Positions 27,898-40,146 are shown, numbered from the stretch's first letter. The stretch is 41,212 bases of DNA from Burkholderiales bacterium (GCA_025927765.1 JAICKU010000028.1:1-41212), one strand, 5' to 3'. Notes: generated by a model not told the origin, from the letters alone. Program-made: numbers and translations.

Positions 27898-28704
27898 TCA
27901 GGGCGGTTTCGGCGCTGCGCCGGCCGCCGATTGCAGCAGCGCGCGCAGATGGTTCGCCGGCACGGCGTACGTGATGCCGCTCGGGTCGGTCAGCGCGCTT
28001 TCCTTCGTGCGCTTGACGAACACCATGTTGACGATGCCGATCACTTCGCCCGTGGCCGGGTCATAGACCGGGCTGCCGCTGTTGCCCGGATACGCGGTGG
28101 CGTCGAGCTGGAACACGGCGAACGATCCGCTCGACAGCCGATGGACGACCGCCGGGTCGAGCTGCGCCGCGTTCCCCTGCGGAATCGCGATCGGCGTGAC
28201 CGCCGACACCATGCCGCGATGCGTGACCGGAAACGGGCCGAGCACCGCGCCGATCGGAAAGCCGGTGATCAGCACGTCCTGCCCTTCGCGCACGCTCGCC
28301 GAATCGCGCAGCGCGAGCGGCGGCAATGCGTCGCCGGTGAGCTTGAGGAGCGCCAGGTCGGAGCCGGGATCGAACGCGGCGCGCCGCACTTCGCGCACCG
28401 TGACGCGATCGGGCGTCGCGCCCGGCGTCATGATCGCGAGCACCTCCTGATGCGCGAGGTCCACGCCCCCGGGCAGCACGTGCGCATTGGTGACGATCGT
28501 CGTGCCGTCGCCGACCGCGAAGCCGGTGCCGCGAAACGCGAATGGTGGCGAGCGCGTGCGCTCGAACGTGCCCACCGCGACGACGGAGCGCTTGACGCTC
28601 GCGATCGTATCGATGCGATCGGCGGCGGCGAGCGGCGGCGCGATCGCCAGCGCTGCTGCGGCGAGCACGAAAGCGTGAAGCAGGCGCCTTCGGTGGCGAT
28701 GCAT
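27898..28704 (-). CDS. Exported trypsin-like serine protease (no PDZ domain)
   Basis: A 268-residue protein with an N-terminal signal peptide (RRRLLHAFVLAAAALAIAPP, cleavage near AAA-D29) and a chymotrypsin-fold protease domain. The triad is visible as H75 (TNAHVL), D116 (SDLALLKL) and S209 (GNSGSPVYD). It is DegP-like in fold but too short for a PDZ domain, so it is not a full DegP/DegQ. It is the last gene of the leftward extracellular polymer transcript, 25 bases after the lytic transglycosylase. A role in periplasmic quality control or processing of secreted proteins is an inference. Confidence 0.9.
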   Translation of the reverse strand: MHRHRRRLLHAFVLAAAALAIAPPLAAADRIDTIASVKRSVVAVGTFERTRSPPFAFRGTGFAVGDGTTIVTNAHVLPGGVDLAHQEVLAIMTPGATPDRVTVREVRRAAFDPGSDLALLKLTGDALPPLALRDSASVREGQDVLITGFPIGAVLGPFPVTHRGMVSAVTPIAIPQGNAAQLDPAVVHRLSSGSFAVFQLDATAYPGNSGSPVYDPATGEVIGIVNMVFVKRTKESALTDPSGITYAVPANHLRALLQSAAGAAPKPP

Positions 28705-28729
28705 GCGGAGGTTCGCGCGTGCCGCGCGT

Positions 28730-29692
28730 TCAGTGCGCGTCGCCGTGCGCGGCGATGACCGACGGCGCGACGAGATCGGGGTCGAACGGATGATGCGGGC
28801 TGCGAAAGAGCCGCATCACGCGCCGGACGTAATCCTGCGTTTCGGGATACGGCGGTACACCCTTGTAGCGATCGACCGCGCGCTCGCCGGCGTTGTAGGC
28901 CGCCGCGGCCAGCGCGACTTCGCCGCGGTAATACGCGAGCAGCCAGCGCAGGTACGAAAGCCCGCCGCGCACGTTCTCCTTCACGTCGTAGCGGTTCTTC
29001 ACGTTGAACCGCGCCGCCGTCTCGGGGATGAGTTGCATCAGCCCGCGCGCATCCTTGACCGAGCGCGCGAGCGCGTTGAAGTTGGACTCGACCGCGACGA
29101 CGGCGAGCGCGAGCTTCGGATCGATGCCGAAGCGCGGCGCGATGCTCGTCACGAGGTCGGCGATCTTGCGCTTGTCGGGCGCCAGGTTGGCGAAGGGGTC
29201 GGGCGCGTCGTCGGCGTCGGCGATCGCCCATTCGGGCGCGCGCGCGGGCGGCGCAGGCGGGCGCATGCAGTCGGGCAGCACGCCGTGTACGCCGCCGAGG
29301 CGATCGAGCGTGAGCTTCGCGTAATGGTGACCGCTCCTGGCCGCGACATCGAACAGCGCGGACGCGGTGCCGTCGTCGTGAACGACGCCGCGGCCGTTCG
29401 CGTACATCCAGCCCAGTTGAAACGCCGCCTCGGCGCTGCCGGCCATCGCGGCGTCGCAATAGATCGCCGCGGCGATCTTCTCGTCCTTCGGCACGCCTTC
29501 GCCGTGCTCGTAGGCGAGTGCGCGCGCGAGTTTGTCGGCGGTCGACGGCACCGCGGCGACGTCGTGCGACGGGTCCGCTGCCGCGGCGTCGCCCGACGCG
29601 AGCGCGAGTGCGAGGCCCGCGCTCACGAACGTGCCCACCCACGCGGCGCCTGCGATGCGACCCGCCGGGGAGTCAGATCGCACTCGCGGCAC
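28730..29692 (-). CDS. Lytic transglycosylase with Sel1-like repeats
   Basis: A 320-residue protein with an N-terminal signal or anchor segment ([20 protein letters not shown]). Sel1/TPR-like repeats follow over about residues 50-125 ([40 protein letters not shown]). The C-terminal half is a soluble lytic transglycosylase (SLT) domain with the catalytic glutamate at E202 ([12 protein letters not shown]), [13 protein letters not shown] and [15 protein letters not shown]. It cleaves the glycan strands of peptidoglycan. The GTG start lies within the end of the epimerase gene (20-base overlap). In polymer loci such enzymes are thought to open the wall for envelope-spanning machinery. Confidence 0.92.
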   Translation of the reverse strand: MPRVRSDSPAGRIAGAAWVGTFVSAGLALALASGDAAAADPSHDVAAVPSTADKLARALAYEHGEGVPKDEKIAAAIYCDAAMAGSAEAAFQLGWMYANGRGVVHDDGTASALFDVAARSGHHYAKLTLDRLGGVHGVLPDCMRPPAPPARAPEWAIADADDAPDPFANLAPDKRKIADLVTSIAPRFGIDPKLALAVVAVESNFNALARSVKDARGLMQLIPETAARFNVKNRYDVKENVRGGLSYLRWLLAYYRGEVALAAAAYNAGERAVDRYKGVPPYPETQDYVRRVMRLFRSPHHPFDPDLVAPSVIAAHGDAH

Positions 29693-30773
29693 CCGCTTGC
29701 TGAACGTCGTTCATTCGCGAAAGATGCGCCTCGTACCAGGGGAGCGCGTCGGCGAGCCCGCGCGCGACGTCCCATTGCGGCCGGTAGCCGAGCAGCCGCG
29801 CCGCCTTGCCGATGTCCGCCTGCGAATGACGCACGTCGCCCGCGCGGAAGTCGTCGTGCACGGCGGGCGCGATCACGAGTCCCGGGTGCCGGTCGGTGAT
29901 CAGAGCGCGCAGGTGCCGCTGAAGTTCATTGAGCGACAGGCGACCGCCGACGGCCACGTTGTAGACCTGGCCACAGGCGTTGGCATCGGCGACGGTGGCG
30001 GCGAGCAGATTGGCCTGCACCACGTTGCGGATGTAGCAGAAGTCGCGCGTCGTCTCGCCGTCGCCGTGGATCACGACCACGCGCCCGTCGAGCATCGACG
30101 CGACGAAGCGCGGAATGACGGCCGCGTACGCGCCGTGCGGATCCTGGCGCGGGCCGAACACGTTGAAATAGCGAAGCCCGATCGCCTCGAGGCCGTAGCA
30201 GCGCGCGAATGCGTTCGCGTAGAGCTCGTTCGCGTACTTCGTCACCGCGTAGGGCGACAGCGGCGCGCCGACGACGTCCTCGACCTTCGGCAGCGCCGGA
30301 TGGTCGCCGTACGCGGAGCTCGACGCCGCATACACGAAGCGCGACACGCGCGCGTCGCGCGCGGCGACGAGCATGTTGAGAAAACCGGTGTCGTTCGTCG
30401 CATGCGTGCGCAGCGGATCCTCGATCGAACGCGGCACCGATCCGAGCGCCGCCTCGTGCAGCACGATGTCGACACCCGCGCACGCACGCCGGCAGCTGTC
30501 GAGGTCGACGATGTCCGCTTCGAGGAACGTGTGACGCCGCCACGCGGTGGCGCCCACCTCGTTGCGGATCTCGTCGAGATTGCGGCGAAAGCCGGTCGCG
30601 AAGTTGTCAAAGCTCACCACGCTCTGGCCGAGCGACAGCAGTTCGGCCACGAGATGCGAGCCGATGAAACCCGCACTGCCGGTGACGAGCCAGCGGCGCG
30701 GATGCGCGCGCAACGAAGCGCGGGCGCGCGACAGCGCGTCCGCGCCGCTTTCGACGGCGGTCAGAGCCGCCAC
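29673..30773 (-). CDS. UDP-N-acetylglucosamine(uronate) 4-epimerase, TviC/WbpP type
   Basis: A short-chain dehydrogenase-type epimerase of about 366 residues. It has the NAD loop G32-x-x-G35-x-x-G38 in [15 protein letters not shown], the catalytic SSS and YxxxK residues ([19 protein letters not shown] and [11 protein letters not shown]), and the strongly conserved [16 protein letters not shown] and [20 protein letters not shown] segments. These match TviC of the Vi antigen and WbpP rather than GalE. With the upstream dehydrogenase it would give UDP-N-acetylgalactosaminuronic acid. The GTG start at 30773 overlaps the dehydrogenase stop by 13 bases; the first about 25 residues are weakly conserved, so the true start could be slightly downstream. 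Confidence 0.9.
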   Translation of the reverse strand: MAALTAVESGADALSRARASLRAHPRRWLVTGSAGFIGSHLVAELLSLGQSVVSFDNFATGFRRNLDEIRNEVGATAWRRHTFLEADIVDLDSCRRACAGVDIVLHEAALGSVPRSIEDPLRTHATNDTGFLNMLVAARDARVSRFVYAASSSAYGDHPALPKVEDVVGAPLSPYAVTKYANELYANAFARCYGLEAIGLRYFNVFGPRQDPHGAYAAVIPRFVASMLDGRVVVIHGDGETTRDFCYIRNVVQANLLAATVADANACGQVYNVAVGGRLSLNELQRHLRALITDRHPGLVIAPAVHDDFRAGDVRHSQADIGKAARLLGYRPQWDVARGLADALPWYEAHLSRMNDVQQAGAASAI

Positions 30774-32050
30774 ACCGAGAAGCCGCGGTCGCGCAGTGCC
30801 TGCGCGTCCGACTGGCACTTGACGTCGACGAACAGCCCCGACGGCTCGAGCTTCGCAGCGAAGTCGTCGACCGGCCGCGACGTGAGGCCGGTGTGCGCGA
30901 CCGCCAGCACGACGGCGTGGGCGCGCGGCAACTTTTCCCACGCCGACAGCGTCACGCCGTACTCGTGCACCGCCTCGTCCGCATTCGCCACCGGATCGTG
31001 TACGTGCACGTCGGCGCCGTACGACTGCAGTTCGTGGATCACGTCGATCACGCGCGAATTGCGAAGGTCGGGGCAGTTCTCCTTGAACGTGAGGCCGAGC
31101 ACGTTGATCTTCGCGCCCTTGACCGGAAAGCCGGACTGGATCATCTGCTTCACCGTCTGCTCGGCGACGTACTTGCCCATGCCGTCGTTGATGCGGCGCC
31201 CGGCGAGGATCACCTGCGGGTGGTAGCCGAGCTTGTCCGCCTTGTGCGTGAGGTAGTACGGGTCGACGCCGATGCAATGGCCGCCGACGAGCCCGGGGCG
31301 AAACGGCAGGAAATTCCATTTCGTCCCCGCCGCCGTCAGCACGTCGTTCGTGTCGATGCCGATCTTGTGGAAGATCAGCGCGAGCTCGTTCATGAGCGCG
31401 ATGTTGAGATCGCGCTGCGTGTTCTCGATCACCTTCGCCGCCTCGGCCACCTTGATCGACGACGCGCGATGCACGCCGGCGGCGACCACGCTGCCGTAGA
31501 TTGCCGCCACCTGCTCGAGCGTCTGCGGCGTGTCGCCCGACACGACCTTGGTGATCTTCGTGAGCGTGTGCTCGCGATCGCCGGGATTGATGCGCTCCGG
31601 CGAATAGCCGACGAAGAAATCGCGCTGCCACTTCATGCCCGAGTGGCGCTCGATCACCGGCACGCAGATCTCCTCCGTCGCGCCCGGGTACACCGTCGAT
31701 TCGAACACGACGATCGCGCCCCGCTTCAGGTTGCGGCCCACCGATTCGCTCGCGCCGAGCAGCGGTCCGAAATCGGGCTGGTGCGCGTCGTCGATGGGCG
31801 TCGGTACGGCGACGACGATGAAGTCGGCGCGGCGCAGCGCTGCCGGGTCGGAGGTGACCTCGAGATGCTCCGCCGCGGCGAGATCGTCGCGGCTCACTTC
31901 GCCCGTCGGGTCGAAGCCGCTGCGATACGCGTCGATCTTCGCCGCCGACAGGTCGAAGCCGATCGTGCGGTACTGCTTGCCGAAGGCGACGGCGAGCGGC
32001 AGGCCAACGTAGCCCAACCCGACCACCGCGATGATGTTTGCGTTCGTCAT
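30761..32050 (-). CDS. tviB: UDP-N-acetylglucosamine 6-dehydrogenase, TviB/WbpO type
   Basis: A 429-residue NAD-dependent nucleotide sugar dehydrogenase that oxidises C6 of UDP-GlcNAc (or UDP-GalNAc) to the uronate. The Rossmann loop is [17 protein letters not shown] (G11-x-G13-x-x-G16), the central domain contains [12 protein letters not shown], and the catalytic cysteine is C259 in [18 protein letters not shown]. Many stretches, such as [20 protein letters not shown] and PLIDxx-like nucleotide-binding residues near the C-terminus, fit the TviB/WbpO subgroup rather than UDP-glucose dehydrogenase. Start is ATG at 32048-32050, 45 bases after prsT. It pairs functionally with the downstream epimerase. 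Confidence 0.9.
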   Translation of the reverse strand: MTNANIIAVVGLGYVGLPLAVAFGKQYRTIGFDLSAAKIDAYRSGFDPTGEVSRDDLAAAEHLEVTSDPAALRRADFIVVAVPTPIDDAHQPDFGPLLGASESVGRNLKRGAIVVFESTVYPGATEEICVPVIERHSGMKWQRDFFVGYSPERINPGDREHTLTKITKVVSGDTPQTLEQVAAIYGSVVAAGVHRASSIKVAEAAKVIENTQRDLNIALMNELALIFHKIGIDTNDVLTAAGTKWNFLPFRPGLVGGHCIGVDPYYLTHKADKLGYHPQVILAGRRINDGMGKYVAEQTVKQMIQSGFPVKGAKINVLGLTFKENCPDLRNSRVIDVIHELQSYGADVHVHDPVANADEAVHEYGVTLSAWEKLPRAHAVVLAVAHTGLTSRPVDDFAAKLEPSGLFVDVKCQSDAQALRDRGFSVWRL

Positions 32051-32095
32051 CGTGACCCCTGCCGCGCGGCGCGGCGATGTTCGTTCGTGCGTCAG

Positions 32096-34879
32096 CTACA
32101 GCGCCGACATGGCCTTCTCGGCCTCGGCGCGGATCTTCGGTGCCTTCTCCGCCTTGGTGAGCGGCGTAAGCGCGTCGCGCGCGGCGGTCTTGTCGCCCGC
32201 GGCCGCAAGGGCCTGCCCGAGATGCAACTGGTACTCGAGCTGCCCCGGCGCCATCGCCGTCGCCATACGCAGCACCTGCACGCCGCGCTTTGCATTGCCG
32301 TTGCTCGTGTACGCGTACCCGAGCGTGTCGAGCACGCCCGGATTGAACGGCGCGAGCCGATGCGCCTGCTCGGCGTAGCCGAGGCCCTTGGGATCCTTCT
32401 TCTGCGTGAGCATCCAGCCCATGTTGTTCAGCGCGAGCACGTTGTCGGGGTCGATCTTCAGCACGCGCTCGTACGCGGGGATCGCGCTGTCGAGGTCGCC
32501 CTTCGCGAGGCTGCGCTCGGCGAGCAGCGTCGGCAGCGTCGCGTCGGTCGGATGCTGCTCGATGAAGCGCGTTGCCATCGCCTTGGCGTCCGCTCCCTTG
32601 CCCGCCGCCTCGAGCAGCGTGTAGTACCGCGCAGCGATCTGCGGCGTCGGCGTGCGCGAGAACGCTTCACGATAGCCGTTCGCGGCATCCTGCCACTTCT
32701 GCTGCACGGCGTAGATCTCGCCTTCGAGCGCAAAGCCGATCGCCTGCTTCGGCTCATCCTTCTGCAGCTTGCGCGCGTCCGCCAGCGCGGCGTCGGGACG
32801 GCCCCACGCGATATAGGTCTTCGCGAGCAGGCCCCAGGCCTGTGCAAGGTCGGGCTTCAGCGCCAGCGCCTTGCGCTCACTATCGACGGCGGATGCGAAT
32901 TCCTTGTTCGCGGCCTGCGTTTCCGCGAGCTGCAGCAGCGGCAGCGGATTGTGCGGCTGCAGCTGCGACAGGCGCTTGAACGTGCCGATCGCCTGGTTGT
33001 AGTCGCCGCTCAGCGCCTGGGTCGCCCCGGCGAGTGCCAGCAGCTGCGGACTGTCGGGGATTGCCGCGGTCGCGGCCTGCGCAGCGGAGACCGCGCTCTT
33101 CGCGTCGTGTCGACGCAGGTCGAACTCGATGCGGGCGACGCGCGCGCGGAGCGACGTCGGCTGATTGGCGACGGCGCGGTCGAGCGCACCCCTGACCTCG
33201 TCCTGCGATGCGCCGCTGACGGCCAGCACTTGCGCGTACGCGAGCAGCAGCTGCTCGCTGTTCGGGAACGTCTTCAGCAGGCGCTCGTAGCGCTCGCGCG
33301 CCGCCTGCGGGCGTCCTTCGCGCACGTCGAGGATGCCGAGGTTGTAGGCCGCGCCGAAGAAATCGGGCTGGACCTCGAGCGCCTTCTCGAAATTCGCGCG
33401 CGCGTCCTTCATGTCGCCCTTCGCGAGCGAGACGACGCCGCGCAGATCCCAGGGTAGCCCGCTCTTCGGCTGCTTCTTCTCGATGGTGGCGACCGCAGCG
33501 AGCGCCTTGTCGTAGTGACGCTGGCGCATTTCCGCGAAGAACAGCGCGAGATCGGCCTGGGAGCTCGACGCGTCGCTCGCGGCCAGCTTCTCGAGATCGT
33601 CGACGGCACGCTCGGTTTCGCCGCCGGCGTACCGCACTTCGGCGAGCCGAACCTGGCTTGCCATGTTGTTCTTGTCGACGCTGTTCGCGCGCTCGTACGC
33701 GCGCTCCGCCTGAGCCGCATCGCCGGATGCGAGATACGCTTCGCCCGCCGTTCGCAGCAACAGCGGATTGTCGGGCGCCGCGCGCAGCGCGGGCCCGAGC
33801 GTCTCGAGCGCCTGCGGTCCGCGCCCGGTGCGCAGGTACACGACCGCGAGCGCGCGGCGTGCACCGACATTCGCCGGCGTGCGCGTGACGACCTTGCGCA
33901 GCGCCTCTTCGGCGGTCGCGTACGCGCCGAGCTGATAGTCGACGAGGCCGGACAGATACAGCGTGGCGATGTCGTCGGGCCGCGCGGCGAGCACGCGCTG
34001 CAGCGCATCGCGCGCCTGCGCGTAATTACCTTGCGCGAACGAGACCAGCGCCTCACCGTAGATGGTGCGCAGCTCCTGCGGCTGGCTCTCCTTCATCTTC
34101 GCGAGCTGCGCCTTGCCCGTGGCGACGTCGCCCGACGTGACGGCAATCGCGAGCCGCATGTAGCGCAACGCGATCGATTCGGGATGCGCTTCGATCCCCT
34201 GGTCGAGCGCCTTGATCGCCGCGTCGCGCTTGCCTTCGCCCGAATCGAGCTGCGCGAGCATCAGGAGCGCATCCGCATTCTTCGCGTCCTTGGCCAGCAC
34301 TTTCTGGATCGCCGCGTGCGCGGCTGCGGAGTCGCCGTGCTGCGCGGCGATTTGCGCGAGGATCAGCGTCGCGCGAACGTTGTCGGGATCGTCGGCGAGC
34401 GCGACATCGGCCAGCCGCTTGGCCCGGTCCGCGTTGCCCTGCGCGAGCGCCGCGATCGCAACCCACGCGTCGAGGTCGGCGCGCGCGGCGCCGGTGGCGA
34501 GCTTCTGGTTGCCAAGCTCGCTCTCGACCTTCGCGAACTGCCCCTGCGACGCGAGCGCGCGCGCGAGGAGCGGCATCGTCCGGTCCGCGGGGGCGTTCAG
34601 TGCGATCGCCTTGCGCACTTCGGCTTCGGCCCCGGCGGCGTCGCCCGTCGCGAGCAGCGACTGCGCGAGCACGAGACGCGCGTCGGCGCTGTCCGGATCC
34701 TTCTGCAGCGCGTTCTTCGCCTCGATCACCGCCGCCTTGTAGTCGTTCTTCGCTGCGTACGCCTGCGCCGACTCGACGTACGCGGCAGCGTCGTGCCGGC
34801 CGCATGCGGTGAGCGCGAGCGCGGCGGCGAGCGCAACGCACGCGACACGCAAGCGGTACGGATGGTGGGTGTTGTTCAT
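32096..34879 (-). CDS. prsT: PEP-CTERM system TPR-repeat lipoprotein PrsT
   Basis: A 927-residue lipoprotein made almost entirely of tetratricopeptide repeats. The signal peptide ends at the lipobox ALTAC with lipidated C26. The TPR units recur about every 34 residues (for example [60 protein letters not shown]). Length and repeat content fit PrsT, a marker of exosortase A/PEP-CTERM polymer loci, where it is thought to act as a scaffold in polymer or protein export. The ATG at 34877-34879 has GGAG upstream and follows prsR by 19 bases. Its exact partners are unknown. Confidence 0.93.
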   Translation of the reverse strand: MNNTHHPYRLRVACVALAAALALTACGRHDAAAYVESAQAYAAKNDYKAAVIEAKNALQKDPDSADARLVLAQSLLATGDAAGAEAEVRKAIALNAPADRTMPLLARALASQGQFAKVESELGNQKLATGAARADLDAWVAIAALAQGNADRAKRLADVALADDPDNVRATLILAQIAAQHGDSAAAHAAIQKVLAKDAKNADALLMLAQLDSGEGKRDAAIKALDQGIEAHPESIALRYMRLAIAVTSGDVATGKAQLAKMKESQPQELRTIYGEALVSFAQGNYAQARDALQRVLAARPDDIATLYLSGLVDYQLGAYATAEEALRKVVTRTPANVGARRALAVVYLRTGRGPQALETLGPALRAAPDNPLLLRTAGEAYLASGDAAQAERAYERANSVDKNNMASQVRLAEVRYAGGETERAVDDLEKLAASDASSSQADLALFFAEMRQRHYDKALAAVATIEKKQPKSGLPWDLRGVVSLAKGDMKDARANFEKALEVQPDFFGAAYNLGILDVREGRPQAARERYERLLKTFPNSEQLLLAYAQVLAVSGASQDEVRGALDRAVANQPTSLRARVARIEFDLRRHDAKSAVSAAQAATAAIPDSPQLLALAGATQALSGDYNQAIGTFKRLSQLQPHNPLPLLQLAETQAANKEFASAVDSERKALALKPDLAQAWGLLAKTYIAWGRPDAALADARKLQKDEPKQAIGFALEGEIYAVQQKWQDAANGYREAFSRTPTPQIAARYYTLLEAAGKGADAKAMATRFIEQHPTDATLPTLLAERSLAKGDLDSAIPAYERVLKIDPDNVLALNNMGWMLTQKKDPKGLGYAEQAHRLAPFNPGVLDTLGYAYTSNGNAKRGVQVLRMATAMAPGQLEYQLHLGQALAAAGDKTAARDALTPLTKAEKAPKIRAEAEKAMSAL

Positions 34880-34898
34880 GTCGACTCCGTGGCTCCGG

Positions 34899-36247
<1,349 letters not shown>

Positions 36248-36251
<4 letters not shown>

Positions 36252-38338
36252 GCAACCTGTTCCTGAATCACCGCAGCGGCCGAAGACCCGGCGACGTCGA
36301 TGCGCGGCAGGCGCACCTCGATGCACGTTCCGGTGCCCTCCTCGCTCTCGACGCGGATCTCCCCGCCGATGCTCGCAACGTACTGCGAACTCTCGTACAC
36401 GCCGATGCCCATGCCCGCCGCCTTCGTCGTCTGGAACGGCTTGAACAGCCGTTCGCGAATGAATTGCGCGCTCATGCCGGCACCGCGATCGCGCACGCGC
36501 ACCGTCGCGTGACGCTCGCCGGCCTCGACACCTACATCGATGGCGCCGCTCGGCAGGCTCGCGTCGATCGCATTCTGCAACAGATGGCCGATCACCCGTT
36601 CGAGGCGGTCGTCGTGGCCGAGTGCAAGCAGCGTGCCCGGCGCATCGATCGTGAACGGCACGCGAGCATCGGACTTGGCCGCACATGCACGCCGCACCAC
36701 GGCACACAGGTCCACCTGCCGTGCGTTCTCCACGGCCGTCGTGCCGCTTCGCAGTTGCAACATCAGCGCGTTCATCCGCTCCACGACGTGCTCGACCGTC
36801 GCGAGCATGTCGGCCTGGAATTCCGGATTGTCGCGGTGGCGCTTCGCGTTCTTCAGCATCAGCGACAACTGCGCGATCAGGTTCTTGAGATCGTGCACGA
36901 TGAACGCCGACATCCGATTGAACGCCTCGAACTTGCGCGCCTCGAGCAATGCCTCGGTCGCCTGGACGTGGCCGAGGTAGCTCGCCGCCTGGCGGCTTGC
37001 GGTCTTCAGGAGGTCGCGCACTTCCCAGTCGACTTCGAGATGCGTGCGCGGCGAGGTGAGCACGACGAACGCGAGGAGGTCGGTGCCCGAGATGAGGGGC
37101 ACGACGAGCCACGACGAGGCGATGGCGGCCACGCTCGACGGAAGGCGCACGCCCTCGTAGCGCTCCGGGTATGCGCTGCATTCGGCGGTGTCGACGATCC
37201 AGCCGGTGCGCTGCAGGAACGTGCTGAATGCGCTGTCGTCCGGCCCGCCCGCGGCTGCAGCCGGCGCCGCACTGTTCCATCGCGCGTCGGGTACGTAACC
37301 CCGTCCATCGTCGCGCACGAAGAGCACGCCACCCGGGCTTTCGACGAGGTCGCCCAGCGCGTGCACGATACGCATCGGCAGCGTTTCGCCGGGGCTCTCG
37401 GTCGACAGCGTGCGCGTGAAGCGCAGCCATTCCTCGCGGTAGTCGTAGCGATACGAGAAGAAGTGCTTGCTGATGAATACGCGCAGGAACGAGCGGAAGC
37501 GGCCCGACGAGACCACGAGTGCGAGCACGAGCACGCCCGCGAACACGAGCTCGATCGACAGCGCGCGCGCCCAGTCCCCTCCGAAATAGCGCACGTAGTA
37601 GCCGGCCGCGGCGATCGCGAGGAGGAACGCGCCCGATGCGAGCAGCGCCGACGATTGCATGACGGCGCCGCGCGACAGATGCAGGTCGATCGTCCATTGG
37701 GTGTTGCGCACGGTCGCGATCGCGAGGAACGGCAGCACCAGCGCATTCGCCGCCCCGCGCGCAAGCCAGATGTCGGGATCGATGCGCCCGAACAACATCG
37801 CGTCGGCATAGAAGAAGAGGTCGAAGCCGAAGACGCCGGCGAGCGCGACGGCGAGCGGCTTCACGTTCCATCGCGCCTGCGCGTCCACGCGGCGTACGAG
37901 TTGCTCGAGTTGCATGAGGCCGAACACGGCGAGGCCGAGCCCGACGACGAGTCCGGCGCGCGGGCCGAGCCCGGGCAGCTCGTCGAACGGTTCGCCGAGC
38001 ATGACGCGCGCGACCAGCACGGCGCCGATCGCGACGACCAGCGACGACGCGTACCGGCGACGCACGCCATCGCCTTCGCCGGCCAGAAGATGCGCGAGGA
38101 ACGCGAACCACGCGGCATAACGCAACGCGTCGGCGGCATTGACGCCGATTTCTGCAACGGGGCCGCCATCGAGCGTCACCATGATCGAGCACGCAGCCCA
38201 AAGCGCGGTGAAGACGAGCGCCGCCAGCAACAGGCGCGCGCGCGCGTTGCGCATGGCGGCCGCAAAGATGCGAATCGCGAACGCGAGGTAGCCGGCCAGT
38301 GCAAGGCCAAAGCTCCAGGCGCCCACGGTAGCCGACAT
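36248..38338 (-). CDS. prsK: PEP-CTERM system sensor histidine kinase PrsK
   Basis: A 696-residue membrane kinase. The N-terminal about 280 residues contain some eight hydrophobic segments. A GAF-like domain follows (about 300-450, for example FVRDDGRGYVPDARW and SSWLVVPLISGTDLLAFVVL). The kinase core has the phosphoacceptor histidine at about H482 in SAFIVHDLKNLIAQLSLMLK, and the ATPase domain has LLQNAIDASLP (N box), VRDRGAGMS and AAGMGIGVYESSQY (G boxes). The HDLKN form of the H box is typical of PrsK. I prefer the ATG at 38336-38338 to an upstream GTG at 38350. It is the cognate kinase of PrsR; the signal is unknown. Confidence 0.93.
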
Positions 38339-38493
38339 GCCTGCTGTCACGAAACGTTCATCTCGAAGGGAGGAACGGGGTGACGCAAGAGGCCAGGCTT
38401 CGCGCGAACCCCGTCATCCAGAAAGCATGTCGGATCGCACGCGACGCCATGCTCGCGAAAGTCCCGTTGCGGTGAGGGCGTTACGGGGAATGC

Positions 38494-39876
38494 CTACCGT
38501 GCGCCTTCCCCGAGCAGGACGACCCGTACCGTTTCGAGCAGGATCACGAGATCGAGGAGCAGCGTGTGATTCTTGACGTAATAGAGGTCGTATTCGAGCT
38601 TCCGAATCGACTGCTCCACCGTCGCGCCGTAAGAGTACCGCACCTGTGCCCATCCGGTGAGGCCCGGCTTGACGCTGTGACGCACCGCGTAGAACGGGAT
38701 CTGCTCGGTCAGCATCGCGACGAACTCGGGACGTTCGGGCCGCGGACCGACGAAGCTCATTTCGCCTTTCAGTACGTTCAAAAGCTGCGGCAACTCGTCG
38801 ATGCGCGCGCGCCGGATGAAGCGACCGACGCGCGTCACCCGCGAGTCGTTGCGCGCGGCCCACGTGGCCTTCCCGTCCTGCTCGGCGTCGGGCAGCATGC
38901 TGCGAAACTTGAGCACGGTGAACGTGCGGCCGCGCAAGCCCACGCGCTCCTGCCGGTAAATGATGGGTCCGCCACCTTCGGCGGCGATCAGCAGCGCCGC
39001 CAGCAGCATGATGGGGGATGCCAGCACGATCAACGTCGCCGACACGATCAGGTCGAAGCAGCGCTTGACGGCCGAACGCAACGTGTTCTGGCGAAAGCCG
39101 TGGCCATAGATCAGCCAGCTCACCTTCAACGATTCGATCGGCACCTGCCCGTGCACGCGTTCGAAGTAACGCGCGAGGTCGGTGATCTGCACGCCGTCGA
39201 GCCGGCACTCGAGCAGCGAACGCAGCGGCAGGATGCCGCCGCGCTGCTGGCGCACCGCGACGATCACCTCGTCGATTCCGAGTTGACGCACGGTGTCCTC
39301 GAGCGCAGCGCCGCGCGCGACGATCTTCGCGGCCGGAACCACGCTTTCCTGCATTTTGTCGAGGCCGTAGAAACCGACGAGCTGGATGCCGAGCGGATTT
39401 GCCGCCGTGAGCGACGCCTCGACGAGCCTCGCTTCGGGCCCCGTGCCGAGCACGAGCACGCGATGCGGCAGCAGCACGGCGACGAGGGGCAGCACGACGA
39501 CGTGGCGCACGAGCAGAAGCCCGAGCAACGCGAGCAACACGGCGCTGCCCCAATCCTGCTCGAGGGGCGCGGTGCCGGGGAGCAGTTGCGCAACCAGGAA
39601 CGCGAGGGGAATGCCGACGGCGGGCGCGAGCACGACACGCAGCAGGTACGCGCCGACGGACAACGCCTGCGCGCGGTGATACAGGCCGAATGCGCCGTTC
39701 AGGCAGACGATCGTTGCGGCGAACACGAAGGCGACGAGCGCGACGTCCGAGCGTGCGACGGTGTGCGCAGGATCGAGCTGCAGCACGAGCAGGATCGCGG
39801 CGAACAGCCAGCACAGCTCCGCCCCGAGCTGAAAGAGCGTCGCACCCGAAATGTTCTCGCGGAAGAGGTTAAACAA
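38494..39876 (-). CDS. PEP-CTERM/XrtA-associated polyprenyl sugar phosphotransferase (TIGR03013 type)
   Basis: A 460-residue membrane enzyme that puts the first sugar phosphate onto undecaprenyl phosphate to start the exopolysaccharide repeat unit. It has about five N-terminal membrane segments, then a CoA-binding-like Rossmann region (RVLVLGTGPEARLVEASLT). The C-terminal bacterial sugar transferase domain starts at about residue 265 (KRCFDLIVSATLIVLASPIM), with RQERVGLRGRTFTVLKFRSM, RRARIDELPQLLNVLKGEMS and VGPRPERPEFV. This matches the family adjacent to prsK in exosortase A loci. Start is a TTG at 39874-39876 with GAGAGG upstream and no better start. A strong sigma54-like promoter lies about 145 bases upstream. 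Confidence 0.92.
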   Translation of the reverse strand: MFNLFRENISGATLFQLGAELCWLFAAILLVLQLDPAHTVARSDVALVAFVFAATIVCLNGAFGLYHRAQALSVGAYLLRVVLAPAVGIPLAFLVAQLLPGTAPLEQDWGSAVLLALLGLLLVRHVVVLPLVAVLLPHRVLVLGTGPEARLVEASLTAANPLGIQLVGFYGLDKMQESVVPAAKIVARGAALEDTVRQLGIDEVIVAVRQQRGGILPLRSLLECRLDGVQITDLARYFERVHGQVPIESLKVSWLIYGHGFRQNTLRSAVKRCFDLIVSATLIVLASPIMLLAALLIAAEGGGPIIYRQERVGLRGRTFTVLKFRSMLPDAEQDGKATWAARNDSRVTRVGRFIRRARIDELPQLLNVLKGEMSFVGPRPERPEFVAMLTEQIPFYAVRHSVKPGLTGWAQVRYSYGATVEQSIRKLEYDLYYVKNHTLLLDLVILLETVRVVLLGEGAR

Positions 39877-40018
39877 GCGCGCCTCTCACGCGCGACCTGC
39901 GCGGTCGCGAAAGCCTGTTCGGGAAACATGAGCGCTGTGCAACAGCATGATGATCGGGAGCTTCCGGTCTTCCGCGCGAACCCGCTACGCTCGGCCATTG
40001 ATTGGACCAAAGCAATTG

Positions 40019-40034
40019 AGCAAAGAGCATGCCA
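40019..40034 (-). promoter_or_regulatory. Strong sigma54 promoter candidate for the sugar transferase operon
   Basis: On the minus strand TGGCATGCTCTTTGCT fits the sigma54 consensus TGGCACG-N4-TTGCW with one mismatch (C to T), and the GG to GC distance is exactly 10 bases. Transcription should start at about 40008, giving a leader of about 130 bases to the TTG at 39876. The gene product and the downstream prsK-prsR suggest control, possibly autoregulation, by PrsR. Confidence 0.6.
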
Positions 40035-40039
40035 TGTTG

Positions 40040-40054
40040 TGGCATACGCTTCGC
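40040..40054 (+). promoter_or_regulatory. Weak divergent sigma54-like site
   Basis: The plus strand reads TGGCATACGCTTCGC. The -24 part (TGGCAT) is the mirror image of the leftward promoter's -24 box, separated by only 5 bases, and the GG to GC spacing is 10. The -12 part (TCGC) is poor and overall four consensus positions differ. It may be a second rightward promoter, or just the other half of a dyad protein-binding site (40029-40045). Confidence 0.25.
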
Positions 40055-40146
40055 CGGGCAACGGCGAGGCTTTTGGCACTTGGGATATCGAGAATATGTC
40101 GTAATCGACCTCCGCCGAAACATGATCCGCCGGCCGGTCATGATGC

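Noticed and set aside
28428-29642. A 404-residue minus-strand open frame overlapping the lytic transglycosylase
   Set aside because: It is the transglycosylase and protease DNA read in another frame, with a strongly Arg-rich composition.
30761-31631. An apparent extension of the epimerase through the dehydrogenase gene (652 residues)
   Set aside because: The extension is tviB read out of frame; the epimerase's conserved N-terminus begins only after about 30773.
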